From: an uncultured Aquimonas sp.
Lineage (GTDB): Bacteria; Pseudomonadota; Gammaproteobacteria; Xanthomonadales; Xanthomonadaceae
DNA length: 64,000 nucleotides
Assembly: GCF_937888285.1 (NCBI RefSeq)
Contig: NZ_CALART010000089.1
Location: forward strand, 33,522 to 97,521
Reading direction: 5' to 3'
Below, in pieces: positions 1 to 9,161 of the stretch (positions are counted from its first letter, which is position 1; each line of letters begins with the position of its first letter). A program made the translations under genes and the position numbers. The notes below the pieces were generated by a model. That model was not told where the DNA came from. It did not search any database and saw only the letters and a list, made by a program, of their open reading frames with translations.

Positions 1-1983
1 GTTGGCGTTGCGGCCGCCGGGCGCATTCGCCGAGCACGGATCGGTCAGCACGGCATCGAAGCCGCTGACCGAACCGAACAGCTCACCGATGTTGGGCGCA
101 CGGAAACCTTCCGCGAAGGTGCCGCGCAGCAGCAGCTGCTCGTTGACCTGGAAGCGCAGGCCGGCCTTGCCGGTGGTCTCACCGCCGAAGGTCGAGTAGT
201 CCGAGTAGCGCCCGGCCAGCGACAGGTCGAGGCGACGCACGCCATCGGCCGAAGCCAGCAGCGGCACGTTGAACTCGGTGTAGAACTCGTCGACTTCGTA
301 GCTGCCGGTGGTCGGCCTCGACACCACGCCGTTGTACTCGCCGGCCACGGTCAGGCCATCGGGACGGTAGGAGCCCTTGAGCTTGCGCTGCTCGAAGCCT
401 GCGGCATAGCTCAGGCTGCCCGCGGGCAGGTCGAACAGATCGCCGGTGAGGTTGCTGGACCACAGGCTGAGGGTGTTGCGGCTGGTGTCGCGAAGCACCG
501 GCTGGATGAAGGCCAGCATCTGCGGGGTCAGGCTGCCGGGGCCGAACACGTCGATCGGCACGCAGCCCGGCGTCGCCGCGCAGGCCGCAGCGGGGCCGAG
601 GCCCAGGGCGAGCCGGCGGGCGTTGTAGCTGCCGAAGTTGGTCTGCTGGGCCTTGTTGACGCCGCGCGCGAAGTTGAAGTCCCACAGGTGGGTGCGGCCA
701 CCCAGGTCGAAACTGCCCTCGAGCCCGGTGCCGAAGTGGAAGGTGTCCACGTCCTGCAGGAAGCGGCGCGGGCCGCCTTCCAGCGGCCGGTAGCCGCCCA
801 GCGAGAAGTTCTGCCCCGACACCAGGTCGAAGCCGAAGGGGTTGAAGGGGTTGCTGGCCGAGATGACGGCGGTGTCCGCCCAGAAGTTCGAGGGCGAGGC
901 CGGGCCGAGGAAGAAGGGCTCGGCGGCGGCCTGGTTGGTCGACTTGCGGTTGTTGTAGAGCGCGCGCACGTACCAGGTGGTCGCCTCGCCCAGCTGGATC
1001 CGTGCCTGGCTGTACACGCCGGCGCGCTTGCTCGGTGTCTGCAGCAGGTTGAACTGGGCGAAGTTGAAGCGATCCGCGTTGGTGAAGCAGCGGAAGTCGT
1101 CGGTGCGGGTGCAGCCGGTCTCGGCCGGGTTGTAGCGCGGCACGCCGCTGACCGCGTTCGGCACCAGGTCAAGGTTGGCGCCGGTGTTGGGGTCACGGAA
1201 GATGAAGCGACCGGCGGGGATCGCCGAGCTGCCCAGGGCGACACCGGTGCCGGGCACCGGAAAGCTCGACTGCGCGCGATCCTTCGAGAACACCGTGTCC
1301 TGCTCGTTGAAGCTGGCGCCGAGGAAGTAGCTGACGCGCTCGCTCTCGCCGCCGAAGGCGAGGTCCGCCGTGGTGGTGCCGCCGTCGCCTTCGCTGAACT
1401 CGCCGTAGCTCGCGCTCAGCGACACGCCCTCGAAGCTGCGGCGGGTGATGATGTTGACCACGCCGGCGATGGCGTCGGAGCCGTAGATCGACGAAGCGCC
1501 GTCTTCCAGCACCTCGATGCGCTCGACGATGGCCAGGGGAATGGTGTTCAGGTCGACCACACCACCCACGCCCGAGGCCGAGCTCTCGTTGACCCAGCGG
1601 ATGCCGTCGACCAGCACCAGCACGCGCTTGGAACCCAGGTGCCGCAGATCCACGGTGGCCGCGCCCGCGCCCACGCCGCCGCCGTCCGGCGGAAAGCCGA
1701 AATTGCCGCTGGAGTTAAACTTCGTGTTCAGCGCCGAGCCCGAGCCGGTGGTCTGCTGCAGCAGATCGCCGATCGAGGTCAGGCCGCTGCGCTCGATCTG
1801 CTCGCGGCTGATGACCTGCACGGGCGTCTGCCCTTCGATCTCGGCCTTCTTGATGCGCGAGCCGGTGACTTCGATGCGGTCGAGTTCGCGGGCATCGTCC
1901 TGGGCCACCGCGAGCGCGGGCAGCAGCAGAACGGGCAGGGCACAGCGGATCGCCGCCGCCAGGCGGTGACGGATGGTGTTCAT
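1..1983 (-). CDS. TonB-dependent receptor, 3' end beyond window
   Basis: Outer-membrane beta-barrel receptor that imports a ligand using energy passed on by TonB. The first 661 codons are present; the frame stays open to base 1, so the end of the barrel is missing. The N-terminus has a signal peptide (MNTIRHRLAAAIRCALPVLLLPALAVAQ) ending in AVAQ. It is followed by a TonB-box-like stretch (LDRIEVTGSRI) and a plug domain in which QVISREQIERSG, LVLVDGIRWV and the VERIEVLEDGASSIYGSDA region are recognisable. This architecture is typical of the large TonB receptor families of Xanthomonadales that carry the VTGSRI motif. The substrate cannot be told from sequence. The next gene upstream on the same strand ends 163 bp away, so this is probably its own transcript. 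Confidence 0.9.
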   Translation of the reverse strand, partial: MNTIRHRLAAAIRCALPVLLLPALAVAQDDARELDRIEVTGSRIKKAEIEGQTPVQVISREQIERSGLTSIGDLLQQTTGSGSALNTKFNSSGNFGFPPDGGGVGAGAATVDLRHLGSKRVLVLVDGIRWVNESSASGVGGVVDLNTIPLAIVERIEVLEDGASSIYGSDAIAGVVNIITRRSFEGVSLSASYGEFSEGDGGTTTADLAFGGESERVSYFLGASFNEQDTVFSKDRAQSSFPVPGTGVALGSSAIPAGRFIFRDPNTGANLDLVPNAVSGVPRYNPAETGCTRTDDFRCFTNADRFNFAQFNLLQTPSKRAGVYSQARIQLGEATTWYVRALYNNRKSTNQAAAEPFFLGPASPSNFWADTAVISASNPFNPFGFDLVSGQNFSLGGYRPLEGGPRRFLQDVDTFHFGTGLEGSFDLGGRTHLWDFNFARGVNKAQQTNFGSYNARRLALGLGPAAACAATPGCVPIDVFGPGSLTPQMLAFIQPVLRDTSRNTLSLWSSNLTGDLFDLPAGSLSYAAGFEQRKLKGSYRPDGLTVAGEYNGVVSRPTTGSYEVDEFYTEFNVPLLASADGVRRLDLSLAGRYSDYSTFGGETTGKAGLRFQVNEQLLLRGTFAEGFRAPNIGELFGSVSGFDAVLTDPCSANAPGGRNAN

Positions 1984-2146
1984 GATTCCCCTCATGAATG
2001 AAGCGCCCGTGGGCGCGGAATGGCGCCGGTCGGCTCCCCCGAGTCCGCCGGCGCGCGGAGTGTGAACGCGGCGCCCGGGGCGTGACAAGAGCGCACGCAG
2101 CACAGCTGATCCGTCGGCGCACAGTTCAAGACGCCGGGTATTCCGC

Positions 2147-2938
2147 CTATCGGAACAGCAGGCTCAGACCCACGAGGTAGAGGAATCCGGCGAACACCCG
2201 CTTCAGTGAGGGCCCGCTCAGGCGATGCGCCAGTCGGGTGCCGAGCGGGGCCATCAGCACCGAGGCCAGCGCGATGCCCAGCGCTGCCGGAACGTAGACA
2301 TAGCCCAGCGAACCGGGCAGGTTCGGCGCTGGCGGCGACAGCCAGGCGTAGCTGCTGGCGCTGGCGACGGCGATCGCCACGCCGCAGGCGCTGGAGGTGC
2401 CGACCGCGCGCACCGGCGGCACGCCGAGCCAGACCAGCAGGGGCACGGTCAGACTGCCGCCGCCGATGCCAACCACCGCGGACAGGCCACCGATGCCGAG
2501 TCCAGCCGCAGCCAAGGCCGGCGAACGCGGCGCATCGCTGCGTTCGCGCTCGGCGCGCGGCGTGCCGAAGGCGAGCTGGCTGCCTGCCAGCAGGCAGAAC
2601 CCGGCCACGCACCAGCGCAGGGTGTCGCTCTCCAGGCCGGTGGCGAACAGGGCGCCGCCCACGCCGCCCAGCATCAGGCCGGGCACGAGCGTCCACACGC
2701 TGGGCCAGAGCACGCTGCCGCGGCGCGCATGCGAACGGGCCGAGGAGAGACCGGTCAGGATGATGCTCGCCAGCGACGTCGCCAGCGCCACCTGCATCAC
2801 CTGCGTGGCCGGCACGCCCTGCAGTGGCAGCAGCCAGGCCAGGGCGGCCACGATGACCAGACCGCCGCCAACGCCGAGCAGGCCGGCAAGCAGGCCGGCA
2901 CACGCGCCCAGCGCCAGATAGATCAGCAGAAGACTCAT
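2147..2938 (-). CDS. Sulfite exporter TauE/SafE family membrane protein
   Basis: A 263-residue polytopic inner-membrane protein with seven to eight hydrophobic segments. Its duplicated signature is a glycine-rich half near the N-terminus (LLGVGGGLVIV) and a second one near residue 155 (VGIGGGSLTVPLLVWLG), which is characteristic of the TauE/SafE (formerly DUF81) family. Members export sulfite, sulfoacetate or related organosulfur anions, but most are uncharacterised, so the substrate here is unknown. The gene starts back to back with the lytic transglycosylase (171 bp apart), which suggests separate divergent promoters. The family call is firm; the function is only the family default. Confidence 0.85.
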   Translation of the reverse strand: MSLLLIYLALGACAGLLAGLLGVGGGLVIVAALAWLLPLQGVPATQVMQVALATSLASIILTGLSSARSHARRGSVLWPSVWTLVPGLMLGGVGGALFATGLESDTLRWCVAGFCLLAGSQLAFGTPRAERERSDAPRSPALAAAGLGIGGLSAVVGIGGGSLTVPLLVWLGVPPVRAVGTSSACGVAIAVASASSYAWLSPPAPNLPGSLGYVYVPAALGIALASVLMAPLGTRLAHRLSGPSLKRVFAGFLYLVGLSLLFR

Positions 2939-3109
2939 GGGTGGCTGCCACCTGTGGGTTCAAGGCGCGCGGGCCTGTGGAAGAATGGTCATGCGCGGTG
3001 CGACGCGCCGCCACCGCCGGCCCGCGTGTCCCGGGCACCTTCGGGCCGTGCGATTGTCCCACAGAGCCCCGCGTCGGCCCGACGCGACAGACGCCCCCGA
3101 CGACACGGA

Positions 3110-5095
3110 ATGTTGAAGCCCCTGCTCACCACCCTGCCCTTGCTGCTTGCGCTGGCTCTGTTGCCCGCCGTGCACGCCGAGGATCTGCTGCCAGCCGACC
3201 GCGATCGGCTCGCGCGCCTGCGCACTGCCATGGCCGAGGCACCGCGAGCCAACGCGACTGTGTTTCGCGAACTTGGCCGTGCGCTCGACGGGGATCCGCT
3301 GTGGCCCTGGATCGAGCAGCAGCACCTGCGCGGTCGCGGCGGACGCATCGACGTCGACGCGGTGATCGACTTCCTCGATCGCCACGGCGACACCCCGCCC
3401 GCCCGCCTGCTGCGACGGGCGACGCTGCGCCAGCTGGGCGAGCGCGGCGAGTGGATGGCCTTCCGGCGGATCGGCCTGCAAGAGGGCGACGACGCCGACC
3501 CGGACCTGCGCTGCCATGCGCTGAGCGCGCGCTTTGCCCAAGGCGACGATCCCGGCGTGATCGATGCCGCGCTCGCCGAATGGGACCGCGGCGACAGCCT
3601 GCCCAAGGCCTGCGACCCGGTGATCGCGACCCTGCGCCGCATCGGCCGCCTGGACGCCGCGCGCATTCTGCAGCGCATCGAAGCGGCCGCGGAGCGCGGC
3701 AATGGCGGCCTGATGCGCCATCTCGCGCGCGATCTGGACGCCTCCCTGCGCGCGCGCGTCGAAGCCGAGGCGAGTTTCATCGACACGCCTACGGCGGCCG
3801 CCACGGGCTGGCCATCGACCCCTCGCACACGTGCCGCGGTCGAGGCGGGGCTGGTCGCGCTGGCGCGGCGCGACCCCGGCGCGGCCGAAGCCCTGCTCGA
3901 TACGTTGGCCTCAGCGCTGGGCCTGGAAGGTGAGCGCATCGGCCGCCTGCGCCACGCGATCGCCCTGTGGAGCGCCGCCAGCTATCTGCCGGAGGCCGCC
4001 GCCCGCTTCGCCCGCGTACCGGCCGATGCCTTCGACGCGCGTCTGCACGAATGGCGGGTACGCGAGGCGATCGCGCGTCGGCAGCCCCGCGAAGCCCTCG
4101 ACGCACTGTCGGCGATGCCTGCCGAGCTGCGCGAGCGCGCGCGCTGGCAGCTGATCGAAGCGCGTCTGCGCGCCGCGGTCGGCGACACTGACGCTGCCGC
4201 CGAGCTGCTCGCGAAGGCAGCACGCGAGCCCAACTTCCACGGCTTCCTCGCGGCCGATCTCGGCGGCCGCGACTACGCCCTGTGCCCGCTGCCGGCCGCC
4301 AGCGGGCGCGCCGACCGCCGCGTGCTGGTGCGTAGTGGGGTAGCGCGCGCGCTCGACCTGTACACGCTCGATCGTCCCGGCTGGGCCCACCAGGAGTGGA
4401 TGTCCGCGATCGACGGGCTGCCCCTGCCGCAACAGGCGCTGGCGGTGGAGGCGGCGCTTCAGCGCGGCTGGTACGACCGCGCCTCGCAGACCCTCGGCAG
4501 CGGCGAAGGCATGCGCTACTACGCCCAGCGTTTCCCGCTGCCGCACGAGCGCGCGCTGCGGCGCGAGGCGCGAAAGCAGGGTCTGCCGCCGGCCTGGGTC
4601 GCCGGCCTGATCCGCGCAGAAAGCAGCTGGATGCCGTCGGCCCGCTCGCCGGCCGACGCGCGCGGCCTGATGCAGCTGCTGCCGGGCACCGGACGCGACA
4701 CCGCGCGCCGCCTGGGGCTGAGCTTCAGCGGCCCGCAGGCGCTGTACCAGCCCGAGTTCAACATCGAGCTCGGCAGCGCCTATCTGCGGCAGATGCTCGA
4801 TGCCCATGGCGGCCGTCCAGACTTGGCGACCGCGGCCTACAACGCCGGCCCGGCCGCTGTCGGTCGCTGGCTGGCGGCGCGGCCACCGACCGCACCGCTG
4901 CTCGACGACCGCCTGCTGTGGCTGGAGACCATTCCCTTCCACGAGACCCGCGAATACGTCGCGCGGGTGATGGCCTTCAGCCTGATCTACGACTGGCGGC
5001 TGCAGGGGCGCGCCGGCTCGCTGCAGGCGCGGCTGGCAGGGCGCCCGGAAGGCGCGCTGCGCGGCTTCACCTGCCCGCAGGCGGCGGACGGCTGA
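3110..5095 (+). CDS. slt: Soluble lytic murein transglycosylase (Slt70-like)
   Basis: A 661-residue periplasmic enzyme that cleaves the MurNAc-GlcNAc bond of peptidoglycan with formation of 1,6-anhydroMurNAc. The start chosen at 3110 gives a clean signal peptide (MLKPLLTTLPLLLALALLPAVHA); the open frame extends about 0.9 kb upstream but that part is Arg-rich non-coding translation. A long alpha-helical superhelical region (about residues 30-470) precedes the C-terminal SLT domain. The catalytic glutamate is in IRAESSW (residue 504), with the GLMQLLP motif and AAYNAGP further on. Length and order match Slt70 of enterobacteria. It probably acts in wall turnover. Confidence 0.9.
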   Translation: MLKPLLTTLPLLLALALLPAVHAEDLLPADRDRLARLRTAMAEAPRANATVFRELGRALDGDPLWPWIEQQHLRGRGGRIDVDAVIDFLDRHGDTPPARLLRRATLRQLGERGEWMAFRRIGLQEGDDADPDLRCHALSARFAQGDDPGVIDAALAEWDRGDSLPKACDPVIATLRRIGRLDAARILQRIEAAAERGNGGLMRHLARDLDASLRARVEAEASFIDTPTAAATGWPSTPRTRAAVEAGLVALARRDPGAAEALLDTLASALGLEGERIGRLRHAIALWSAASYLPEAAARFARVPADAFDARLHEWRVREAIARRQPREALDALSAMPAELRERARWQLIEARLRAAVGDTDAAAELLAKAAREPNFHGFLAADLGGRDYALCPLPAASGRADRRVLVRSGVARALDLYTLDRPGWAHQEWMSAIDGLPLPQQALAVEAALQRGWYDRASQTLGSGEGMRYYAQRFPLPHERALRREARKQGLPPAWVAGLIRAESSWMPSARSPADARGLMQLLPGTGRDTARRLGLSFSGPQALYQPEFNIELGSAYLRQMLDAHGGRPDLATAAYNAGPAAVGRWLAARPPTAPLLDDRLLWLETIPFHETREYVARVMAFSLIYDWRLQGRAGSLQARLAGRPEGALRGFTCPQAADG

Positions 5096-5110
5096 GCGCG
5101 CCCGCCTCGA

Positions 5111-5794
5111 TCAGGGCGCGGCAGCGTCCTCGATCACCCGCAGGCTGGGCGCACGCATGTGCAGCTCGCCATCGCGGGTCAGCTGCAGGGCCAGCTTGAG
5201 CTCGAGCTCGCGCCCCTCAGGCACCACGAAGCGGACCGCATAGCGCTGGCGCGCCACCGGACCGGTGGACAGCGATGGCTCGCTGGACTGGGTCAGCAGA
5301 TGCCGCGCGCCCATCATCGGCAGGTCGTGCGGGCCGAAGCCCATCACCGTGACCGCGAGTCCGGTGGCGTCGAAGGCCTCGCCGCGGGCTTCACCCAGCT
5401 CACCCCACAGCTCGGCCGACCACTCGAGGGTCTTGCCGACCAGGGCATCCGCCGGCATCGCCTGCTCGATCGTGCCCCAGGGTTCGACGCCGATCCGCCG
5501 CAGGCTGACCTCGTTGCCTTCCACGCGCATCTCGAACGAGGCCTCGCCCGCGTGCTGGTAGAGCTTCCAGTGCTGCAGCGGGACATTGACGCCGGCGATC
5601 TCGAAGCGCGGATCGGCGATCAGGCCCGGATCGACCTGCTCCGCTGCGGGACCAGCGGCTGCAGCGGGCGCGCTCGACTCGGCGGTGACCGCAGGGGCTT
5701 CGGAATCGGACGCGGTGGAGCAGGCCGCCAGCGCCAGTGAAGCCAGCAGCAGGCCGGACAGACAGGGGATGCGCGCGTTCAAGAACGTCTCCAT
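5111..5794 (-). CDS. Predicted lipoprotein of unknown function
   Basis: A 227-residue protein with a lipoprotein signal peptide: a short basic start, a hydrophobic run LSGLLLASLALA and a lipobox LAAC at about residue 24. An Ala/Glu/Pro-rich linker follows and then a domain of about 160 residues that looks beta-rich and contains ISSLRRIG-like and QRYAVRFVVPEG segments. The start at 5794 was preferred to the longer frame because it places the signal peptide at the N-terminus. The gene converges on the lytic transglycosylase, with only 15 bp between the stop codons. No family was recognised; a carbohydrate-binding-like fold is possible but unproven. Confidence 0.7.
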   Translation of the reverse strand: METFLNARIPCLSGLLLASLALAACSTASDSEAPAVTAESSAPAAAAGPAAEQVDPGLIADPRFEIAGVNVPLQHWKLYQHAGEASFEMRVEGNEVSLRRIGVEPWGTIEQAMPADALVGKTLEWSAELWGELGEARGEAFDATGLAVTVMGFGPHDLPMMGARHLLTQSSEPSLSTGPVARQRYAVRFVVPEGRELELKLALQLTRDGELHMRAPSLRVIEDAAAP

Positions 5795-5872
5795 GCACTG
5801 CGGCAAACGGCCGCGCGGTCGTGGAGTGTACGCAATCACGGCCAGCGGACAGCAGCCTGCGCGCACCGCGCC

Positions 5873-5912
5873 GGCCTGAGACACAGCCACGCCTGTCGCT
5901 GCGTCTCAGGCC
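5873..5912 (-). terminator. Stem-loop at the 3' end of the chemoreceptor gene
   Basis: A perfect 10-bp inverted repeat (5873-5882 with 5903-5912, loop of 20) that includes the stop codon of the chemoreceptor gene on the minus strand. There is no long U-tract, so it may work as a weak terminator or an RNA-stabilising hairpin. Confidence 0.4.
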
Positions 5913-7594
5913 AGCGAGTAGCCGACCCGGAAACCGCCCCAGTGGCGACCCCTGACCCGGATCGGCACCGACATGTCGAACATGATCTGGCCGGTGTCGC
6001 GGCGATAGACCTGCAGCCGGAAGGGATCGGTGTGCGCACCCACCGTGCGGCCGACCCGGTCGGCAAAGATCCGCTTGGTGCGGTTGTGGACGAGGTCGTG
6101 CTTGGGGTCGCCGGTCAGCGGCTGGCAGAAGCGGTCGTTGTGGGTCGGGACGTAGCCGTCGCGGTTGGCGCTGATCGCATAGACCACCCAGGCTTCGGCG
6201 CCGGCCAGGGGTTCCTGGAACTCGGGCATCAGCGCGTCGCAGAGCTCGTCGAAGGCGGTCGAATGCTTCTGAGGTTCGGTCCGCGGGATCGGCCGGTACT
6301 CGCGCGAGAACAGCGCGTCCTCGGCGAGGCGACGCGCGGCCAGGGCAGCCTCAAGAGCGCGCCCGGCCTGGTCCGCACCGTTGCGCGCGAGCTCCAGCGC
6401 ACGCGCGTGGCGGGGCTCCGCCAGCGGGTCAGCGCTCAGCCGGAACAGTCCGACGCAGTCTTCAAGCGTGCCGATCCCGCTGGCGATGCCGGCGCTGGCG
6501 GTGAGCATGGACTCCACCGCGGCGAGGTTGTCGCGGGCATGGCCGGAGACGTCGCCCAACAGCGACTGCAGGCCCGCCACCGCCTGCACCTGGGCACCGA
6601 CCCGGCTGCTGCCATCGCGCATGGCCTCGCCGGCGCGCTGCATCAGGCCGACCACGCGGTCGAGCACCGCGCGGGTGTCGGAGGCCTGGCGCAGTCCGTC
6701 GCCCATCCGCGAATGGATGTCGTCCAGCGTGCCGCGGACATCGCGGGCGGCGCCGGCGGTGCGCTCCGACAGCGCGCGGATCTCGCGGGCGACCACGGCG
6801 AAGCCGCGCCCGGCGTCGCCGGCACGCGCGGCCTCGATGCCCGCGTTGATCGACAGGATATTGGTCTGCAGGGCGACGCTGTCGATCATCTCGATGATCG
6901 AATCGGCGCGGCGGGTGCTGTTCTCGACCGCCTGCATGGTCTGCTGGAAGGACTGCGCCGTCGCCGATCCGCTGCCCGCCAGCTGACCGGCCTCGTCGGA
7001 GAGGCCGCGCACCGCGGCCAGCGCGTCACCGGCCTCGCGCAGCCCGCTGGCCAGCGCTTCGGCCGCGGCCAGCGCGTGTTCGACCTCCTGCACCTGCTGG
7101 CCCGAAGCCTCGCGCACCTGGGCATTGCCGTGATTGAGGGCAGGTACGGCCGCCGCCACCTCGCGCACCAGCAGGACGGCCTGGCGCAAGGCTTCGGACA
7201 GGTTGCCGAAACCGGACTTCAAGGCCGGCAGGCGGGGGTCTGCACCGACGTCAGCGGGCAATTCGGGCAGGCTGAGGTCGCAGGCCTGCAGCTGGGTGGC
7301 TGCCAACGTGAGCAGATCCTGGCGCGCGGCGGGAGCCAGTGCCAGCAGCCAGCCGTCCTGGAACGGGCTCAGTCGCAGCGTCTGGCCGTGCAGCTGCAGC
7401 GGATGCTCATGGCCAGCGAAGGCGGCGTCCGACAGGCCGAGCGTAGCGGCAGCGAGCGGCAGCGCCGCCTGCGGCGTGAGGCCGAGCAGACGCCCCATGG
7501 CTGGGCTGCAGACGCTCAGTCTGCGCTCGGCGTCGAACCAGGCGATCGGCAGGGGTAGCGACTGCAGGGCAGTCGGTTCGATCGACTCACTCAT
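5906..7594 (-). CDS. Soluble methyl-accepting chemotaxis-type protein with C-terminal sensor-like domain
   Basis: A 562-residue protein with no transmembrane segment. Residues 10-60 resemble a PAS domain (LPLPIAWFDAERRLSVCS). A coiled-coil signalling region follows, with its conserved hairpin at about 237-280 (SVALQTNILSINAGIEAARAG, then GRGFAVVAREIRALSERT), the part that binds CheA and CheW. After the signalling domain, residues 446-562 form a separate domain containing GYVPTHN, LTGDPKHDL, KRIFADRVGRT and the terminal RGRHWGGFRVGYSLA. This resembles PAS/Cache-type modules that some soluble receptors carry at the C-terminus. The start at 7594 was chosen because the PAS region begins there. 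It probably senses a cytoplasmic signal; no che gene lies nearby. Confidence 0.85.
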   Translation of the reverse strand: MSESIEPTALQSLPLPIAWFDAERRLSVCSPAMGRLLGLTPQAALPLAAATLGLSDAAFAGHEHPLQLHGQTLRLSPFQDGWLLALAPAARQDLLTLAATQLQACDLSLPELPADVGADPRLPALKSGFGNLSEALRQAVLLVREVAAAVPALNHGNAQVREASGQQVQEVEHALAAAEALASGLREAGDALAAVRGLSDEAGQLAGSGSATAQSFQQTMQAVENSTRRADSIIEMIDSVALQTNILSINAGIEAARAGDAGRGFAVVAREIRALSERTAGAARDVRGTLDDIHSRMGDGLRQASDTRAVLDRVVGLMQRAGEAMRDGSSRVGAQVQAVAGLQSLLGDVSGHARDNLAAVESMLTASAGIASGIGTLEDCVGLFRLSADPLAEPRHARALELARNGADQAGRALEAALAARRLAEDALFSREYRPIPRTEPQKHSTAFDELCDALMPEFQEPLAGAEAWVVYAISANRDGYVPTHNDRFCQPLTGDPKHDLVHNRTKRIFADRVGRTVGAHTDPFRLQVYRRDTGQIMFDMSVPIRVRGRHWGGFRVGYSLA

Positions 7595-7823
7595 GTCGCG
7601 CTCCGGTATTGGACAGGTGCAGACCGCCCGGCCTGCAAGTCGTGGGCCTGTGAAGGCGGACTGTGGCGCTGGCGCGGCCCGCCGCACATTCGACCTCGGT
7701 CTAGGTCCGCCGCCGGGCTCAGCCGCGGGAACACGCGTCGCCAACCCTCGTCGCGGGTCCGATCGGATTGCGCCCGTCCTGGCCCTGTCCTTGCCGCCGC
7801 CCTGCTCACCGGCCCCGCAAACG

Positions 7824-7852
7824 CGAACGCCGGCCTGAAGGGCCGGCGTTCG
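7824..7852 (-). terminator. Terminator-like hairpin downstream of the aldolase gene
   Basis: A perfect 12-bp stem (7824-7835 with 7841-7852) and a 5-nt loop, 35 bp past the stop codon of the minus-strand aldolase gene. Only a short T-run follows on the minus strand, but the hairpin is very stable and well placed. Confidence 0.6.
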
Positions 7853-7886
7853 GGTGCCGCATGCGCGATGCCGACGACCGCGCTGG

Positions 7887-8891
7887 TCAGCCGCCGTATT
7901 CGCCCAGTGCAGCCAGGCCGTTGGCGCGGGCGCGCTCGAACACGGTGTTCTGCGCGGCCGCCAGGTTGCCGGCCATGTCCTGGGCCCAGGTCTTCAGCGC
8001 GGCCTGCTGCATGGCGCGGCCGTAGCTGAAGGACAGCGGCCATGGCCGGTGGCCGAGCTGGTTCATCGCGTTCAGATGCTGGGTCGCGGCCTCGTCGCTC
8101 TGGCCACCGGACAGGAACACAATGCCCGGCAGGTTGGCGGGCACCGAGGCGCGCAGGCAACGCAGGGTGGCGAGCGCCACTTCCTCGACCGAAGCCTGCT
8201 CCGCACAGTCCTTGCCGGAGACGACCATGCTGGCCTTGAGGATGGTGCCCTCGATCAGCACGTTCTGCTCGTACAGCGCACCGAACAGCGAACGCAGGGT
8301 GGCTTCGGTGACTTCGTAGCAGGTCTCGATGTCGTGGGCGCCATCCATCAGCACCTCGGGCTCGACCATCGGCACGATGCCCTGCTCCTGGCACAGCGCG
8401 GCATAGCGCGCCAGGGCGTGGGTGTTGGCCTCGATGCAGCTGCCCGAGGGCGTGTCGTCGGAAATGGTGATCACCGCGCGCCACTTGGCGAACTTGGCGC
8501 CGAGACGGGCGTACTCCTTCAGGCGGTCGCGCAGGCCGTCGAGGCCTTCGGTGACCAGCTCGCCCGGGAAGCCGGCCAGCGGCACCGTGCCCTTGTCGAC
8601 CTTGATGCCCGGCAGGATGCCGTTCTTCGCCATGTACTCGGCGAACGGAACGCCGCTGCGGGTCGCCTGGCGCAGGGTTTCGTCGTACAGGATCGCGCCG
8701 GAGATGTGCTGCGACAGATTCGGCGTGGTCAGCAGCATCTCGCGGTAGGCGCGACGGTGCTCCTCGGTGTTCTCCACGCCAACCGCCTCGAAGCGCTTCT
8801 TGATGGTGTTGGTCGATTCGTCGATCGCGATGATGCCCTTGCCCGGGGCCACCATGGCCTGGGCGATGTCTTCCAGCTGTTCGATGCTCAT
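7887..8891 (-). CDS. fba: Class I fructose-bisphosphate aldolase
   Basis: A 334-residue Schiff-base aldolase that splits fructose 1,6-bisphosphate into DHAP and glyceraldehyde 3-phosphate (glycolysis and gluconeogenesis). It is the eukaryote-like class I type: AIDESTNTIKKRF near the N-terminus, VEPEVLMDGAHD in the middle, the Schiff-base lysine in EGTILKASMV, and LSGGQSDEAATQHLNAMN near the C-terminus. The start at 8891 (MSIEQLEDIAQ) matches family N-termini; the longer frame adds a Pro/Arg-rich stretch. The gene stands alone. Class I aldolases of this type are common in Xanthomonadales. Confidence 0.93.
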   Translation of the reverse strand: MSIEQLEDIAQAMVAPGKGIIAIDESTNTIKKRFEAVGVENTEEHRRAYREMLLTTPNLSQHISGAILYDETLRQATRSGVPFAEYMAKNGILPGIKVDKGTVPLAGFPGELVTEGLDGLRDRLKEYARLGAKFAKWRAVITISDDTPSGSCIEANTHALARYAALCQEQGIVPMVEPEVLMDGAHDIETCYEVTEATLRSLFGALYEQNVLIEGTILKASMVVSGKDCAEQASVEEVALATLRCLRASVPANLPGIVFLSGGQSDEAATQHLNAMNQLGHRPWPLSFSYGRAMQQAALKTWAQDMAGNLAAAQNTVFERARANGLAALGEYGG

Positions 8892-9023
8892 AGCGGCTCC
8901 AATGACGGCGACCGGCGACGGACCGGACGCCTGCGGGACGGGTGGCGACGGGCGCGCAGGGCGCACGTGCAGGCGAGGACACTCGAAGCGCCCCCACGAT
9001 CAAGCCGTGGCGGCGATCACGGA

Positions 9024-9052
9024 AGTATAGCGGCACCGGCTGCAGTCCCGAA
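9024..9052 (-). promoter_or_regulatory. Candidate promoter of the aldolase gene
   Basis: On the minus strand a TATACT -10 box (9024-9029) lies with a 17-nt spacer behind a weak -35 (TTCGGG, 9047-9052). It would give a leader of about 125 nt before the aldolase start. Only the -10 is convincing. Confidence 0.35.
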
Positions 9053-9161
9053 GCGCCGGGCGTAGCCGCGTCCGAGAGGTCGCAGGCCGGCAACCCCGTT
9101 TGCCGACGCACTGCGTACAGGGCTTCGCCTGGCCCTTCCGCCGCCAGGGGGAGCGCGTTCC

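Noticed and set aside
2225..3109. Long N-terminal extension of the lytic transglycosylase frame
   Set aside because: The extension is Gln/Arg/Ala-rich shadow translation opposite the TauE gene; the signal peptide at 3110 marks the real start.
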